Shown: piece after piece, positions 8,012 to 16,050 of the stretch | How positions within the stretch are numbered: position 1 is the first letter of the stretch | Layout: each line of letters begins with the position of its first letter | Assembly (NCBI GenBank): GCA_964619955.1 | Contig: CAZUJF010000006.1 | Location: forward strand, 124,001-188,000 | Length of the DNA stretch: 64,000 nucleotides | Source of the DNA: JACQFK01 sp964619955 | Lineage (GTDB): Bacteria > Planctomycetota > MHYJ01 > JACPRB01 | Reading direction: 5' to 3' | Program-made: the position numbers and the translations under genes | The notes under the pieces: model-generated | Databases searched by the model: none | What the model was told of the DNA's origin: nothing | Seen by the model: only the letters and a program-made list of their open reading frames with translations

Positions 8012-10600
8012 TCAAGCAGTTGTCCGTCTCCTCCGCCCCCGGATGGAGAGCGCGAGCAGGACGAGCAGCGTCTCCGCGCCGGTCGCGCCGCAGCTGCCCC
8101 CGCTTCCGCCGTTGGAAGACCCGCCGGCCGGAAGAGGTACGCTTCCTGGAGTGGGATCAGTTTGATTGGGCGTCCCGTCGCCGTCCCAGTCGTCCTGTCC
8201 GTCCATGCGGCCGTTGCCGTCCTGGTCCCCGGCCAGCGGGTTGAATCCGGCGCCGACCTCGACGCCGTCGTTCATGCCGTCGTTGTCGGAGTCGGCATCG
8301 TTCGGATCGGTGCCAGCCGCCGCCTCCTGGCCGTCGGAGAGGCCGTCGTTGTCGCTGTCGGAATCATTCGGGGCCGTGCCCGCGGCGAACTCCTCGGCGT
8401 TCGTCCGGCCGTCCCCGTCGGGGTCTCCCGACCCGTTCTGATTCAGATTTCCGAAATAGAGAAGTTCCCAGGAATCCAACAGACCGTCGCTGTCGGAATC
8501 CGCGGCGGGCACCGTGTCGTTGTCGGCGAGAGCGGCCGTCGCCGACCCGGCGGCCCCTATCGCATAGTGGACGCGGGGCATGAGGGAGAGGATCACGGTC
8601 TCGTTCCCTTCGACGGCTGAGTCGTCGACGGGGGTCACGCTCACGCTGACGGCGGAGGCACCTTCGGGGATGACCGCGAAACCGGCCGGGACACCGAAAT
8701 CCGGACCCGGAGTCGCCGTGCCGCTCATCGCGTAGAACACCGTCAGGGGAACAGATGTGTTTCCCGTCCGCGAGATCTGGAAGGTCGCCGCGTTGGCGCC
8801 CGCCTCGGCGGCGGCGGCATCGGTGGTGCTGACGCTCACGGTGTTGAGCGCCGCGATGGCCGGCGGGCTCGTCGAAGCCGTGATGCGGACCATGCGGGCC
8901 TCTGAAGGAATGTCGTCCACCATGGCGAAGAGCAAATACCAGCCCGGAAGGGCCGTGACCGTGCCGGAGGGAACGGTCGCGGTCACCTGGCTGCCGCTCT
9001 GGGTGAAGGCGGCGCTCAAGATGCGCTGGCTGCCGAGGTCGATCCAGTGCGATGCGGCCCGCGCGCTCAGGAGCAGGACCTGCGTGACCGCGTTCGTGCG
9101 GGACACGTTCATCGTGAACGATTCGCTCGGGCTCAGATCGGAGGTCGACAGCGTGTCGATGCGGGGCCTGACCCCCCGGAAGAGGTAGGGCGGCTCGAAC
9201 GCCTCGATCCGCGTCTCGTCCCCGAAATTGAGGCCGGTTCCCGTCCCCGCGCCGCCCGTGCTGTAGACGATGCCGTCGGGTCCGAGCACGGTGACGCTGT
9301 GGTAGTGGCTCCAGCGGTTCGCCGGCGCCATCGGGCGCCAGGCATCGGTAACCGGATCGAAAAGATCGGCGACGTTGGTGCAGTTCGGGACCTGCCCGGC
9401 ATTCTTGAGGGTCAGCGATCCCGGATTGGTCCCCGTGTATACGCCTCCAAAACAAAAGACTTTGCCGTCGGGAAGCAGCGCCGCCTCCGGCGCCCGTCGG
9501 AGTTGCGCGGGTGTGGGTCCTTTCGTCCACTGGTTCGACGCCGGCGCGTAGAACTCGACCATGCTCGGGTTGCTCACCCCGGCTGCGGGGTCGATGCCGA
9601 GCGCCATCACGCGTCCGTCGGCAAGATAGATGATTTCGTGGTCACAATGATCGCCCGTGGGCGCGCCGATCCGAGCCTGAATCATGTTCGCGGCAGGCCT
9701 CCACAATCCCGTGCCGAGGTTGTAGATCTCGGGGTAACGCCAGGTCTTGAGGACTTCGCCGTTCAGGAGCAGGACGGACGGAGGCATCTCCGTCGCCAAA
9801 TTGAAGGACCCCGTCATCGTCCAAGTGTTGGTGGCCGGGTTGTAGATCTCGCTTGTATTGAGGCGTCCGTAGCCGTCGGGCTCCGCTTCGCCGCCGATGG
9901 CGAGCAGGCGCTCATCCGGGAGCCGCACGCCCCCGGGATACCAGCGACCCTCGTTCATATCCGTCCGGAGCGCCCAGCCGTTCTCGTTCCGGCGGAAGAC
10001 CTTGCAGGTCTTCACCACGTTCACCTGCGGGAGTCCCTCGGTGGAACCGCCCGCGATGAACAGGAGTCCGTCGGTTTGCAGCGTCTCGAGATGACACCCC
10101 TGCTCGATTCCGCTCTCCAGGGGGAACCAGCGGGTGCGCGAGACGGTGTCGAAGACGACCGGGTCGTTCGAATCGTGGCAGTAGAAGATTTCGCCCGAGG
10201 GCAGGAGCGTGCCCCATCCCGTCCCTTCGAGGTACTCCGGCGCCGTATCCCCCACGAAGCTCCAGCGGCCGGCATTCGACTCCGTCGCCAGAGTGAAGTT
10301 TCGGGCGACATCGCCGCCGGCCACGGTGACCGCGACCTCCTGATACTCGCGGCCGCGCAGTGCGACGCCGAGGCGGTACGCGCCGTCGGGAACGCCGGCA
10401 AGCTGGTAGTTTCCCGATGCGTTCGTCCGGGCCTCTCTGAAGACAGACAGGTCCGTCGTGAACAGCGTCACGCGCGCATTCATTGCCGCTGCGCCGCCCG
10501 ACAGGGTGATCTGCCCCGTGACATCCCCCGCCCAGGCGGGGCCCACCCCGAGCGCAAACGCCGCGGCACAGCCGAAGGTCCACTTCCAGCGTCGATTCAT
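8012..10600 (-). CDS. galactose-oxidase-like copper radical oxidase with Calx-beta and TSP3 repeats
   Basis: An 862-residue exported protein. Signal peptide (FGCAAAFALGVGPAWA), a carboxypeptidase-regulatory-like beta domain (25-100), Kelch repeats and a DUF1929/E-set end (about 105-578), a Calx-beta domain (583-693), calcium-binding thrombospondin-3 repeats (DSDNDGLSDGQE etc., 698-816), then a glycine-rich linker, Cys, hydrophobic helix and RGRRRR tail resembling MYXO-CTERM-type sorting signals. Active-site residues of the galactose oxidase/glyoxal oxidase family can be placed: Cys169 (EQGCHLETL) and Tyr221 (GRWYPGG) for the thioether cofactor, Tyr433-His434 (SHYHSVTVL) and His518 (ASHWIDLG) as copper ligands. 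So it is probably an active copper enzyme making H2O2. The start follows AGGAGCAG; the frame is open far upstream but opposite to sigma-factor and cytochrome genes. It is divergent from the ECF operon. Confidence 0.87.
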   Translation of the reverse strand: MNRRWKWTFGCAAAFALGVGPAWAGDVTGQITLSGGAAAMNARVTLFTTDLSVFREARTNASGNYQLAGVPDGAYRLGVALRGREYQEVAVTVAGGDVARNFTLATESNAGRWSFVGDTAPEYLEGTGWGTLLPSGEIFYCHDSNDPVVFDTVSRTRWFPLESGIEQGCHLETLQTDGLLFIAGGSTEGLPQVNVVKTCKVFRRNENGWALRTDMNEGRWYPGGVRLPDERLLAIGGEAEPDGYGRLNTSEIYNPATNTWTMTGSFNLATEMPPSVLLLNGEVLKTWRYPEIYNLGTGLWRPAANMIQARIGAPTGDHCDHEIIYLADGRVMALGIDPAAGVSNPSMVEFYAPASNQWTKGPTPAQLRRAPEAALLPDGKVFCFGGVYTGTNPGSLTLKNAGQVPNCTNVADLFDPVTDAWRPMAPANRWSHYHSVTVLGPDGIVYSTGGAGTGTGLNFGDETRIEAFEPPYLFRGVRPRIDTLSTSDLSPSESFTMNVSRTNAVTQVLLLSARAASHWIDLGSQRILSAAFTQSGSQVTATVPSGTVTALPGWYLLFAMVDDIPSEARMVRITASTSPPAIAALNTVSVSTTDAAAAEAGANAATFQISRTGNTSVPLTVFYAMSGTATPGPDFGVPAGFAVIPEGASAVSVSVTPVDDSAVEGNETVILSLMPRVHYAIGAAGSATAALADNDTVPAADSDSDGLLDSWELLYFGNLNQNGSGDPDGDGRTNAEEFAAGTAPNDSDSDNDGLSDGQEAAAGTDPNDADSDNDGMNDGVEVGAGFNPLAGDQDGNGRMDGQDDWDGDGTPNQTDPTPGSVPLPAGGSSNGGSGGSCGATGAETLLVLLALSIRGRRRRTTA

Positions 10601-10729
10601 CTTCTGCTCCTGTTCTTCCACCTTCACCGGACACGCCGACACTGGGTAATGGGAGTTCGCGTTGCAAACCGGGCAACGCTCTCGAAAATATCCGGCAGGC
10701 TTGACGGAGGGGATATAGTCCTCCGTGTG

Positions 10730-11257
10730 ATGTCCGATGAGGCGCTCGTACGGGCCTGCGCGCGGGGGGACTGGGACGCGTGGGCAGAGTTCGTGCGTCT
10801 CTATTCCGGTTGGGCGCTTCGCGTGGCGCGCGCCACGCTGCGGCGCGTCGCCGGACGCGCGCAGGAGTCCGACGTTGAGGATGCAGTCGCCGAGGTGTTT
10901 CGCCAGCTCCTCGAGCGGGACGCGTCGATGCTCCGGGCTCTTCAACCTCCCTTCCATCTGAAGGCCTGGATTGCCGTCATCACCCGGCGCGCCTGCCTGA
11001 AATTCCTGAGGAAGAAGCCGCTGCCGACGACGGCGCCTGCAGAGGAGTCCCGGGCTCCGGATTCCGGCGTGAAGGAGGCGATGGCGCTGCTGGCTCCGGA
11101 AGACCGTCTGATGCTGGAATTGTTTTTCACCCACGATGCGCCCTACGAGGAGATCGCGGCGGTCCTGGGGATTTCCGTGGAGAGCGTCGGGAAGCAGAAG
11201 TTCCGGGCCCTTCAGAAGCTCAAGGCGATCCTGGAGGAGCAGGGGCTCCATGAATAG
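10730..11257 (+). CDS. ECF-type RNA polymerase sigma factor
   Basis: A 175-residue sigma-70-family regulator with region 2 (MSDEALVRACARGDWDAWAEFVRLYSG...DVEDAVAEVFRQLLE) and region 4 (LLAPEDRLMLELFFTHDAPYEEIAAVLGISVESVGKQKFRALQKLK). It lacks regions 1 and 3, as ECF factors do. ATG 10730 is used; GTG 10727 is equally possible, both 14-17 bp after GGAGGGG. The next genes are a cytochrome and a FecR-like anti-sigma factor, and the gene faces the copper radical oxidase across 129 bp, so it probably controls this locus (inference). Confidence 0.85.
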   Translation: MSDEALVRACARGDWDAWAEFVRLYSGWALRVARATLRRVAGRAQESDVEDAVAEVFRQLLERDASMLRALQPPFHLKAWIAVITRRACLKFLRKKPLPTTAPAEESRAPDSGVKEAMALLAPEDRLMLELFFTHDAPYEEIAAVLGISVESVGKQKFRALQKLKAILEEQGLHE

Positions 11258-11323
11258 GTTTTCGGATTTCTGCCCGGAAGGGGCGCTCTCCCGGCATTCT
11301 CTATGTATGAGGAGGGCGAAGCC

Positions 11324-12556
11324 ATGAACGCACTGGTTCTGCTGGTTTGTTTGATGGGGGTGGGGGAGGACGAGCCGACGGCCGCCCAGCTCTTCGAGAA
11401 ACGGCTGCTTCCGATCTTCAAGTCGCCGAATCCCTCGAGCTGCGTGGAGTGCCACCTCGCCGGGGTCGATCTCAAGAACTACATCCTCCCGTCCCACGAG
11501 AAGACGTTCGTTTCGCTGCGCGACCTGGGCTTGATCGACCTCGCCCGTCCGGAGGAGTCGAAGATCCTGAAGCTGATCTCGATGGGGGAGACGCCGGGCG
11601 CCGCGCTGATCCAGAGCAAGGTCAGGAAAGCGGAGTACGAGGCCTTCGCCGTGTGGATCAAGACTTCGGCCGCCGATCCGAAGCTGCGGGAAGCTCCGAA
11701 ACTCCTGCCGGCGGATCTGGCGCAGCCCAAGCGGCCGGTCGAAGTGATCCGGCACGCGAGGACGGACCAGGTGCTCGCATCGTTCGAGCGCAATGTGTGG
11801 TCCCAGCGCTTCCGCTGCTTCGCCTGTCACTCGCCCGCGGGCGCCGAAAACGCGAAGCTGGTCAAGGAGAACGGCGATGAGATGAACTGGATCCGCCCGG
11901 AAGGGGCCGAGGCCACGATGAAGTACATTCTAGGCAGCCGCATGGTCAGTCCCAAGGCTCCCGAGAAAAGCCTGCTCCTGCTCAAGCCCCTGAACCAGGT
12001 CAAACACGGCGGCGGCCAGAAGATGCTGCCCGGCGATCTCGCGTACAAGGCGTTCCGCACCTGGCTCGAGGACTACTCGAAGACCGTGAACGACCAGTAC
12101 ACCAAGGCCGCGGATCTTCCCAAGGAAGGCGCCGCTCCGGAGCAGTTCGGATCCGAGATCTGGCTCAAGCTTACGGATACCCCGCCTGCCTGGGGCGACC
12201 GGCTCCTCCAGGTGAGCGTCTTTGCCTGGGACTCGACCCGCAAAGCCTGGGAGCCCGAACCCCTCGCGGTGTCGGATCGGCAGGTCTGGGGCAAGGGGAA
12301 ACTGTGGCAGCACAACCTGACCTTGCAATCCCCCCCGGGCTCGACGAGGGCCAAGGCCTGGAGAGCGGGGAAGCCGTCGCTCCCCGAAGGCCGCTATCTG
12401 GTGCGCGTGTACGTCGACGTCCAGACGCGTCTCGAACGCGACTGGAAGTCCCCGCTCGGGAAGGCCGACTTTGCAGGCGAAGCGGAGGTCGAAACGCGCT
12501 GGCCCGAGGGGTACGGCAGCATGACCTCGCTCGCTTCCGGTAAACTCAAGCGATGA
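11324..12556 (+). CDS. cytochrome c-like (planctomycetal type) protein with two CxxCH motifs
   Basis: A 410-residue protein with an N-terminal hydrophobic segment and two haem c attachment motifs, CVECH (40-44) and CFACH (165-169), in the arrangement seen in planctomycete-type cytochrome domains (SSCVECHLAGVDLK; RFRCFACHSPAGAEN). The C-terminal third (from about 270) is beta-rich and lacks known motifs. The start is ATG after GGAGGG; an in-frame ATG at 11303 is less well placed. Its last bases overlap the next gene (ATGA), so it is translationally coupled to the anti-sigma factor. It probably works in the periplasm as an electron carrier or redox sensor for the sigma/anti-sigma pair (inference). 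Confidence 0.8.
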   Translation: MNALVLLVCLMGVGEDEPTAAQLFEKRLLPIFKSPNPSSCVECHLAGVDLKNYILPSHEKTFVSLRDLGLIDLARPEESKILKLISMGETPGAALIQSKVRKAEYEAFAVWIKTSAADPKLREAPKLLPADLAQPKRPVEVIRHARTDQVLASFERNVWSQRFRCFACHSPAGAENAKLVKENGDEMNWIRPEGAEATMKYILGSRMVSPKAPEKSLLLLKPLNQVKHGGGQKMLPGDLAYKAFRTWLEDYSKTVNDQYTKAADLPKEGAAPEQFGSEIWLKLTDTPPAWGDRLLQVSVFAWDSTRKAWEPEPLAVSDRQVWGKGKLWQHNLTLQSPPGSTRAKAWRAGKPSLPEGRYLVRVYVDVQTRLERDWKSPLGKADFAGEAEVETRWPEGYGSMTSLASGKLKR

Positions 12557-14199
12557 CGTCGAAATGTCCCAGTCCTGAAGACCTTCAGGCTGCCCTCGAC
12601 GGCCGGGGGTCGGAGTCCGACCGCACCCATCTCGGCCAGTGCCCGTCCTGCCGTGCCGAAGCGTCCGCCTACCAGACGCTGAAGGCGCGGCTGAAGGGGG
12701 TAGGCTCCGGTGTCGGGGCGGGCCCCTGTCTGAAGACGGACGTCATGGCGGAACTTGCGGCGGGCACGTCATCTCCGGACGCCATCGCTCATCTTTCGTT
12801 GTGCGGGGCCTGCCGCGAAGAACTGCTCGAGGTTCGAGCGATGCTGCAGGAGAAGGGTCGGACCGAGCGGTTGTCGGCTCCGCTGCTCAGTCGTCTGACG
12901 GCCGTGGCCCCTCGCCGGCGCTCCTGGGTTCCTGCCGCGGCGGCCGCCGGAATCCTCGTTGCGGCCGGCATCGGCTTCGCGCTGCTTCGGTCGCCGGAGA
13001 TTGATAAGCAATCCGTTCAGATTGCCCGGCCGCCGCTGCGCCCTCAACCGGCACCAGAGCCCAAGGCGGTCGAGCCTCCGGCTTTGAAGCCCCCCGAACC
13101 GCCCAAGCCTGAAACGCGTCCCCCCGCTCCTCCGCCCCAACCGGTTCCGCCACTGCGGCCCGAGCCGCCCAAGCCGGAAGTTCCGGCTCCGCCTGCCCTC
13201 GCGAAGCCGCCCGCACCGCCGCCGACGGTAGCGCCGAAGCCGGCGCCGGAGCCCCCGACCGTGGCGCTGACGCTGCGCAAGGCGAGCCTCGTCGCCGTGG
13301 CCGGAGGCCTGTCCACCCAAGGTGAGGGTGAAAAGGCGTGGCAGGCGGCGCGTATCGCCCAGGCCCGCGACTTCCTAGGCCTGGTCCGCTTGAAGGCCGA
13401 CGTCAGTTCCGCGAAGGTCCGGATGGGGGCCCACACGCTCTACCTTCGAAGGGGGGCGGAGTTGACCCTGACCTGCGAAGAGGGGCGGACGACGGCCCGC
13501 CTTGAGCGCGGAGAAGCATTTTTCGACATCACGCCCGGGCAGGAACCCTGGGCCGTCGAGACAGACCTGGGACGGGTGAGTGTGCTCGGGACCCGCTTCC
13601 TCGTGTCGGCGGAGAAGACGGCGACCGAAGTGCTCCTCCAGCGCGGATCGGTGGACGTTGCGGCGCGCGGGCAGAGCGTCAGGCTTGAACCCGGCCAGAT
13701 GAGCATGGTGGGCGCCGAGGGAGGGCCGATTCCGCCGAAAGGGGCCGACCTCACCCGCCGTCTTTCGTGGGTACAGGCGCTCGAGGAAACGCTCCGCATC
13801 GAGGCCGAGTTGATGGCGATCCAGCCGGGCTTCGCGATCGCAGCGGATCCGGGCGCTTCGGGAGGACGCCTGATTGCCGCCAAAGACCGGATCGCTACGG
13901 GACTGGAGGCTATTGCCGAGACGCGCGTCCGCACCAAGCAGGCGGCTCCCTATCATCTCTGGGTGCGCCTCCAGTGGCTCCACCATGTCCCCTCTGGAGC
14001 GTGGCTGCAGGCCGGCGACGCGCCCCGCTGGACCGGCAAGGATCTGAATGATGCCCCCGCCTGGCAGTGGATCAAGGCGGGCGTCTACGAGCCGACCGAG
14101 ACGCCGGTCCCGCTCAAACTCGGCGACGCGGCGGGCGGCATCCGTTTCGATCAGGTGATCCTGACCACGGATTCCGAGTTCCGGCCCGAGTCGAAGTAA
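12553..14199 (+). CDS. FecR-domain anti-sigma factor with two zinc-finger-like modules
   Basis: A 548-residue membrane regulator. The cytoplasmic N-terminus has two copies of a zinc-binding anti-sigma motif, HLGQCPSC (His26, Cys30, Cys33) and HLSLCGAC (His80, Cys84, Cys87), which would hold the ECF factor. One membrane helix (about 125-146) is followed by a Pro/Lys/Glu-rich spacer (158-240) and a periplasmic FecR domain (GEAFFDITPG, WAVETDLGRVSVLGTRF, RGSVDVAARG). The remaining 150 residues are unassigned. It overlaps the cytochrome gene by 4 bp. Having two zinc modules is unusual, since most anti-sigma factors have one. The role as partner of the sigma factor in the same operon is inferred but strongly suggested. 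Confidence 0.85.
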   Translation: MTSKCPSPEDLQAALDGRGSESDRTHLGQCPSCRAEASAYQTLKARLKGVGSGVGAGPCLKTDVMAELAAGTSSPDAIAHLSLCGACREELLEVRAMLQEKGRTERLSAPLLSRLTAVAPRRRSWVPAAAAAGILVAAGIGFALLRSPEIDKQSVQIARPPLRPQPAPEPKAVEPPALKPPEPPKPETRPPAPPPQPVPPLRPEPPKPEVPAPPALAKPPAPPPTVAPKPAPEPPTVALTLRKASLVAVAGGLSTQGEGEKAWQAARIAQARDFLGLVRLKADVSSAKVRMGAHTLYLRRGAELTLTCEEGRTTARLERGEAFFDITPGQEPWAVETDLGRVSVLGTRFLVSAEKTATEVLLQRGSVDVAARGQSVRLEPGQMSMVGAEGGPIPPKGADLTRRLSWVQALEETLRIEAELMAIQPGFAIAADPGASGGRLIAAKDRIATGLEAIAETRVRTKQAAPYHLWVRLQWLHHVPSGAWLQAGDAPRWTGKDLNDAPAWQWIKAGVYEPTETPVPLKLGDAAGGIRFDQVILTTDSEFRPESK

Positions 14200-14262
14200 A
14201 CTTCACGCCCCCTTCCACTTTGGTTGAATAGTCTGCCCCCGGGCTTCCGTTTCTCCTTTAGC

Positions 14263-14670
14263 GTGAGAGTTATTGCATTTGCCCTGGTGCTGGCTTTCGG
14301 CGGTCTGCAGACCGTGGCGTTTACGGATTGCTGCTGTACGGAGGTCTGTGCCCGCCAGCATGGCCGAACGGACAAGGCCTGCGAGAGTCCCGACGCGGCC
14401 GAGAAGGCGTCGAAGCCCCCTCAGGGGGAGTCGGGCTGCTGCGGGTCATCGAAGCCCGTCGATACGAGCTGCGTGCACGTCCAGCCCTCCTCGGATGTGG
14501 TTTCCCATGCCTTGCTGGTGGAAGTGGTCCCTCCGGCGGGTTTCATCCAGCCCCTGACGCTGGACCTGCTGAATCCATTCGAAGCGGGTTTCACCGAGCG
14601 TCCGGCCGCGCCCGCCCGTCCCGCTCGCGGACGGCCCCTCTTCCTTCTGTTCTCCGCACTCCTCATTTAG
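14263..14670 (+). CDS. Cys-rich exported leader protein of the Cu/Ag RND operon
   Basis: A 135-residue exported protein with signal peptide and a Cys-rich start of the mature part (FTDCCCTEVC, later SGCCGSS). It ends in a hydrophobic RGRPLFLLFSALLI. It is paralogous to the protein at 39194-39607: both have QTV(A/S)F(T/S)(D/N)CC at the same distance from the start, C(V/I)H(V/I)xPSSD(V/L)V in the middle and PL(F/Y)LLxxxLLI at the C-terminus. That alignment selects GTG 14263 as start rather than TTG 14224. It sits directly before a tolC-cusB-cusA operon, the position that czcI holds in proteobacterial czc operons. Function unknown; a periplasmic metal-binding or regulatory role is inferred. Confidence 0.7.
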   Translation: MRVIAFALVLAFGGLQTVAFTDCCCTEVCARQHGRTDKACESPDAAEKASKPPQGESGCCGSSKPVDTSCVHVQPSSDVVSHALLVEVVPPAGFIQPLTLDLLNPFEAGFTERPAAPARPARGRPLFLLFSALLI

Positions 14671-14718
14671 CGCCGCCAGTCCCCTGGCTTTCATTCCGCT
14701 TCATTCTGCGGGGACTTT

Positions 14719-16050
14719 ATGCGCTTGCTTGCTGCCGCCTTCGTGTTTGCTCTTTCGGCCTGCTCGACCGCTCCGTCGGACGAGATTGACCGGCTCGAAG
14801 CCGAACTGGACCGGCTTCCGGCGAGGCCCGCCGTTCCGTCGGAGGCGATCCTGGATCTCTCGGGCGAGATCGACTTGGACGCGCTAATCCAGATCGTGCG
14901 CACCGAGAATCCCGAGTTGAGGGAGGCGGCCGGACGGGCGCGCGCCGGGTTCCATTCGATCCGGCGCGACGGTGCGTTCGACGAGCCGCAGCTTCGGCTG
15001 CGCACCGAGGGCGTTCCGCTCCGTCAGCCTTCTAGTCTGAACCGCGCGGAAGAGAATTCGATCGGCCTTGAGCAAACGATCCCGTTCCCGGGGAATCTCG
15101 GGCTCCGGAGCGAAGCGGCCCTGCGGGAGGCCGAAAGCCTCAAGGAAATGGCGCGGCAGCGCGAGCGGGACGTGATCGCGCGAGCCAAGCGGGCCTACTT
15201 CGAGTACTACGCTGCCCGGAAGGAGCTCGAGACGCACCTCGAGCAGATTCAGCTCCTCGAAGGATTTGAGAAAGTCACGGACGTGCGCTTCCGGACGGGG
15301 ACCGTATCCCAACAGGACGTGCTCAAGCCGCAGATCGAGATCGTCCTGCTCCAAGTCGATGTGCTCTCGGTCCGGCAGCGGATCGAGTCGGCCCAGGGGG
15401 TCTTGAACGGACTCCTTGGAAGACCTGCCGCGTCGCCCCTCGGAACTCCCAAGGAACCCGTCCCTTCGGCGGCCTCCTACGGCGATCTGGCTGATTTGTC
15501 CAAGCAGGCGAGCGAGGCGCATCCCGAGGTACTCGCTTCTGCTTTACGGGTCAAGTCCACCCGCGCTCAGCTCGAATTCGCGAATCGGGAGGCAAACCTA
15601 CCCAGCTTTTCCGTGGGGGTTGAGTACATGCAGGTTCCCGGAGAGCCCGACGGCTGGAGTGGGATGTTCGGCATCAACCTGCCGTGGTTCACGGGAAAAC
15701 GTCGCGCCGAAGCCCGCCGGATCGAAGCCCTGCTTCGGGCGGACGAGGCGGCGTTCGACGGCGTCCGCCTCCGGGTCCAGACCGACGTTCGGGATGCGCA
15801 CGCCCGGGTGGAGGCGACGGGCAAGGCCCTTCGCCTCCTGAGGGACGAACTGCTCCCCAAGACGAGCCAGACGGTCGAGGTTTCCCGGGCCGGCTACGAA
15901 CGCGGGCAGACGAATTTCCTCGATCTGCTGGATTCTGAACGCTCCCTGCGCAGCGTGCGTCTCCGCACTTACCAGACCTTGTCGATGCATGAGTCCGCTC
16001 TGGCCGACCTCGAACGCGCGGTCGGTCGCGAGCTGAGGAGGAGCCGATGA
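14719..16050 (+). CDS. TolC-family outer-membrane efflux lipoprotein (CusC-like)
   Basis: A 443-residue outer-membrane channel of a tripartite pump. Lipoprotein signal MRLLAAAFVFALSAC (Cys15). Family features include LEQTIPFPGNLGLRSEAA, LPWFTGKRRAEARR and TNFLDLLDSERSL. It is followed with ATGA overlap by the CusB-like adaptor and then CusA, forming a complete operon in C-B-A order. The conserved NP-E(L) helix (VRTENPELREAAG) near residue 65 is typical of heavy-metal members. Substrate is inferred to be Cu(I)/Ag(I) from its operon. Confidence 0.9.
   Translation: MRLLAAAFVFALSACSTAPSDEIDRLEAELDRLPARPAVPSEAILDLSGEIDLDALIQIVRTENPELREAAGRARAGFHSIRRDGAFDEPQLRLRTEGVPLRQPSSLNRAEENSIGLEQTIPFPGNLGLRSEAALREAESLKEMARQRERDVIARAKRAYFEYYAARKELETHLEQIQLLEGFEKVTDVRFRTGTVSQQDVLKPQIEIVLLQVDVLSVRQRIESAQGVLNGLLGRPAASPLGTPKEPVPSAASYGDLADLSKQASEAHPEVLASALRVKSTRAQLEFANREANLPSFSVGVEYMQVPGEPDGWSGMFGINLPWFTGKRRAEARRIEALLRADEAAFDGVRLRVQTDVRDAHARVEATGKALRLLRDELLPKTSQTVEVSRAGYERGQTNFLDLLDSERSLRSVRLRTYQTLSMHESALADLERAVGRELRRSR

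Noticed and set aside
9047..10729. Plus-strand frame upstream of the sigma factor reading in frame with it
   Set aside because: It is opposite the oxidase gene; sigma region 2 begins right at 10730 with a nearby GGAGGGG.
10601..11830. Long N-terminal extension of the copper radical oxidase frame on the minus strand
   Set aside because: It is antisense to the sigma factor and cytochrome genes, has no family resemblance, and a signal peptide with ribosome site begins at 10600.
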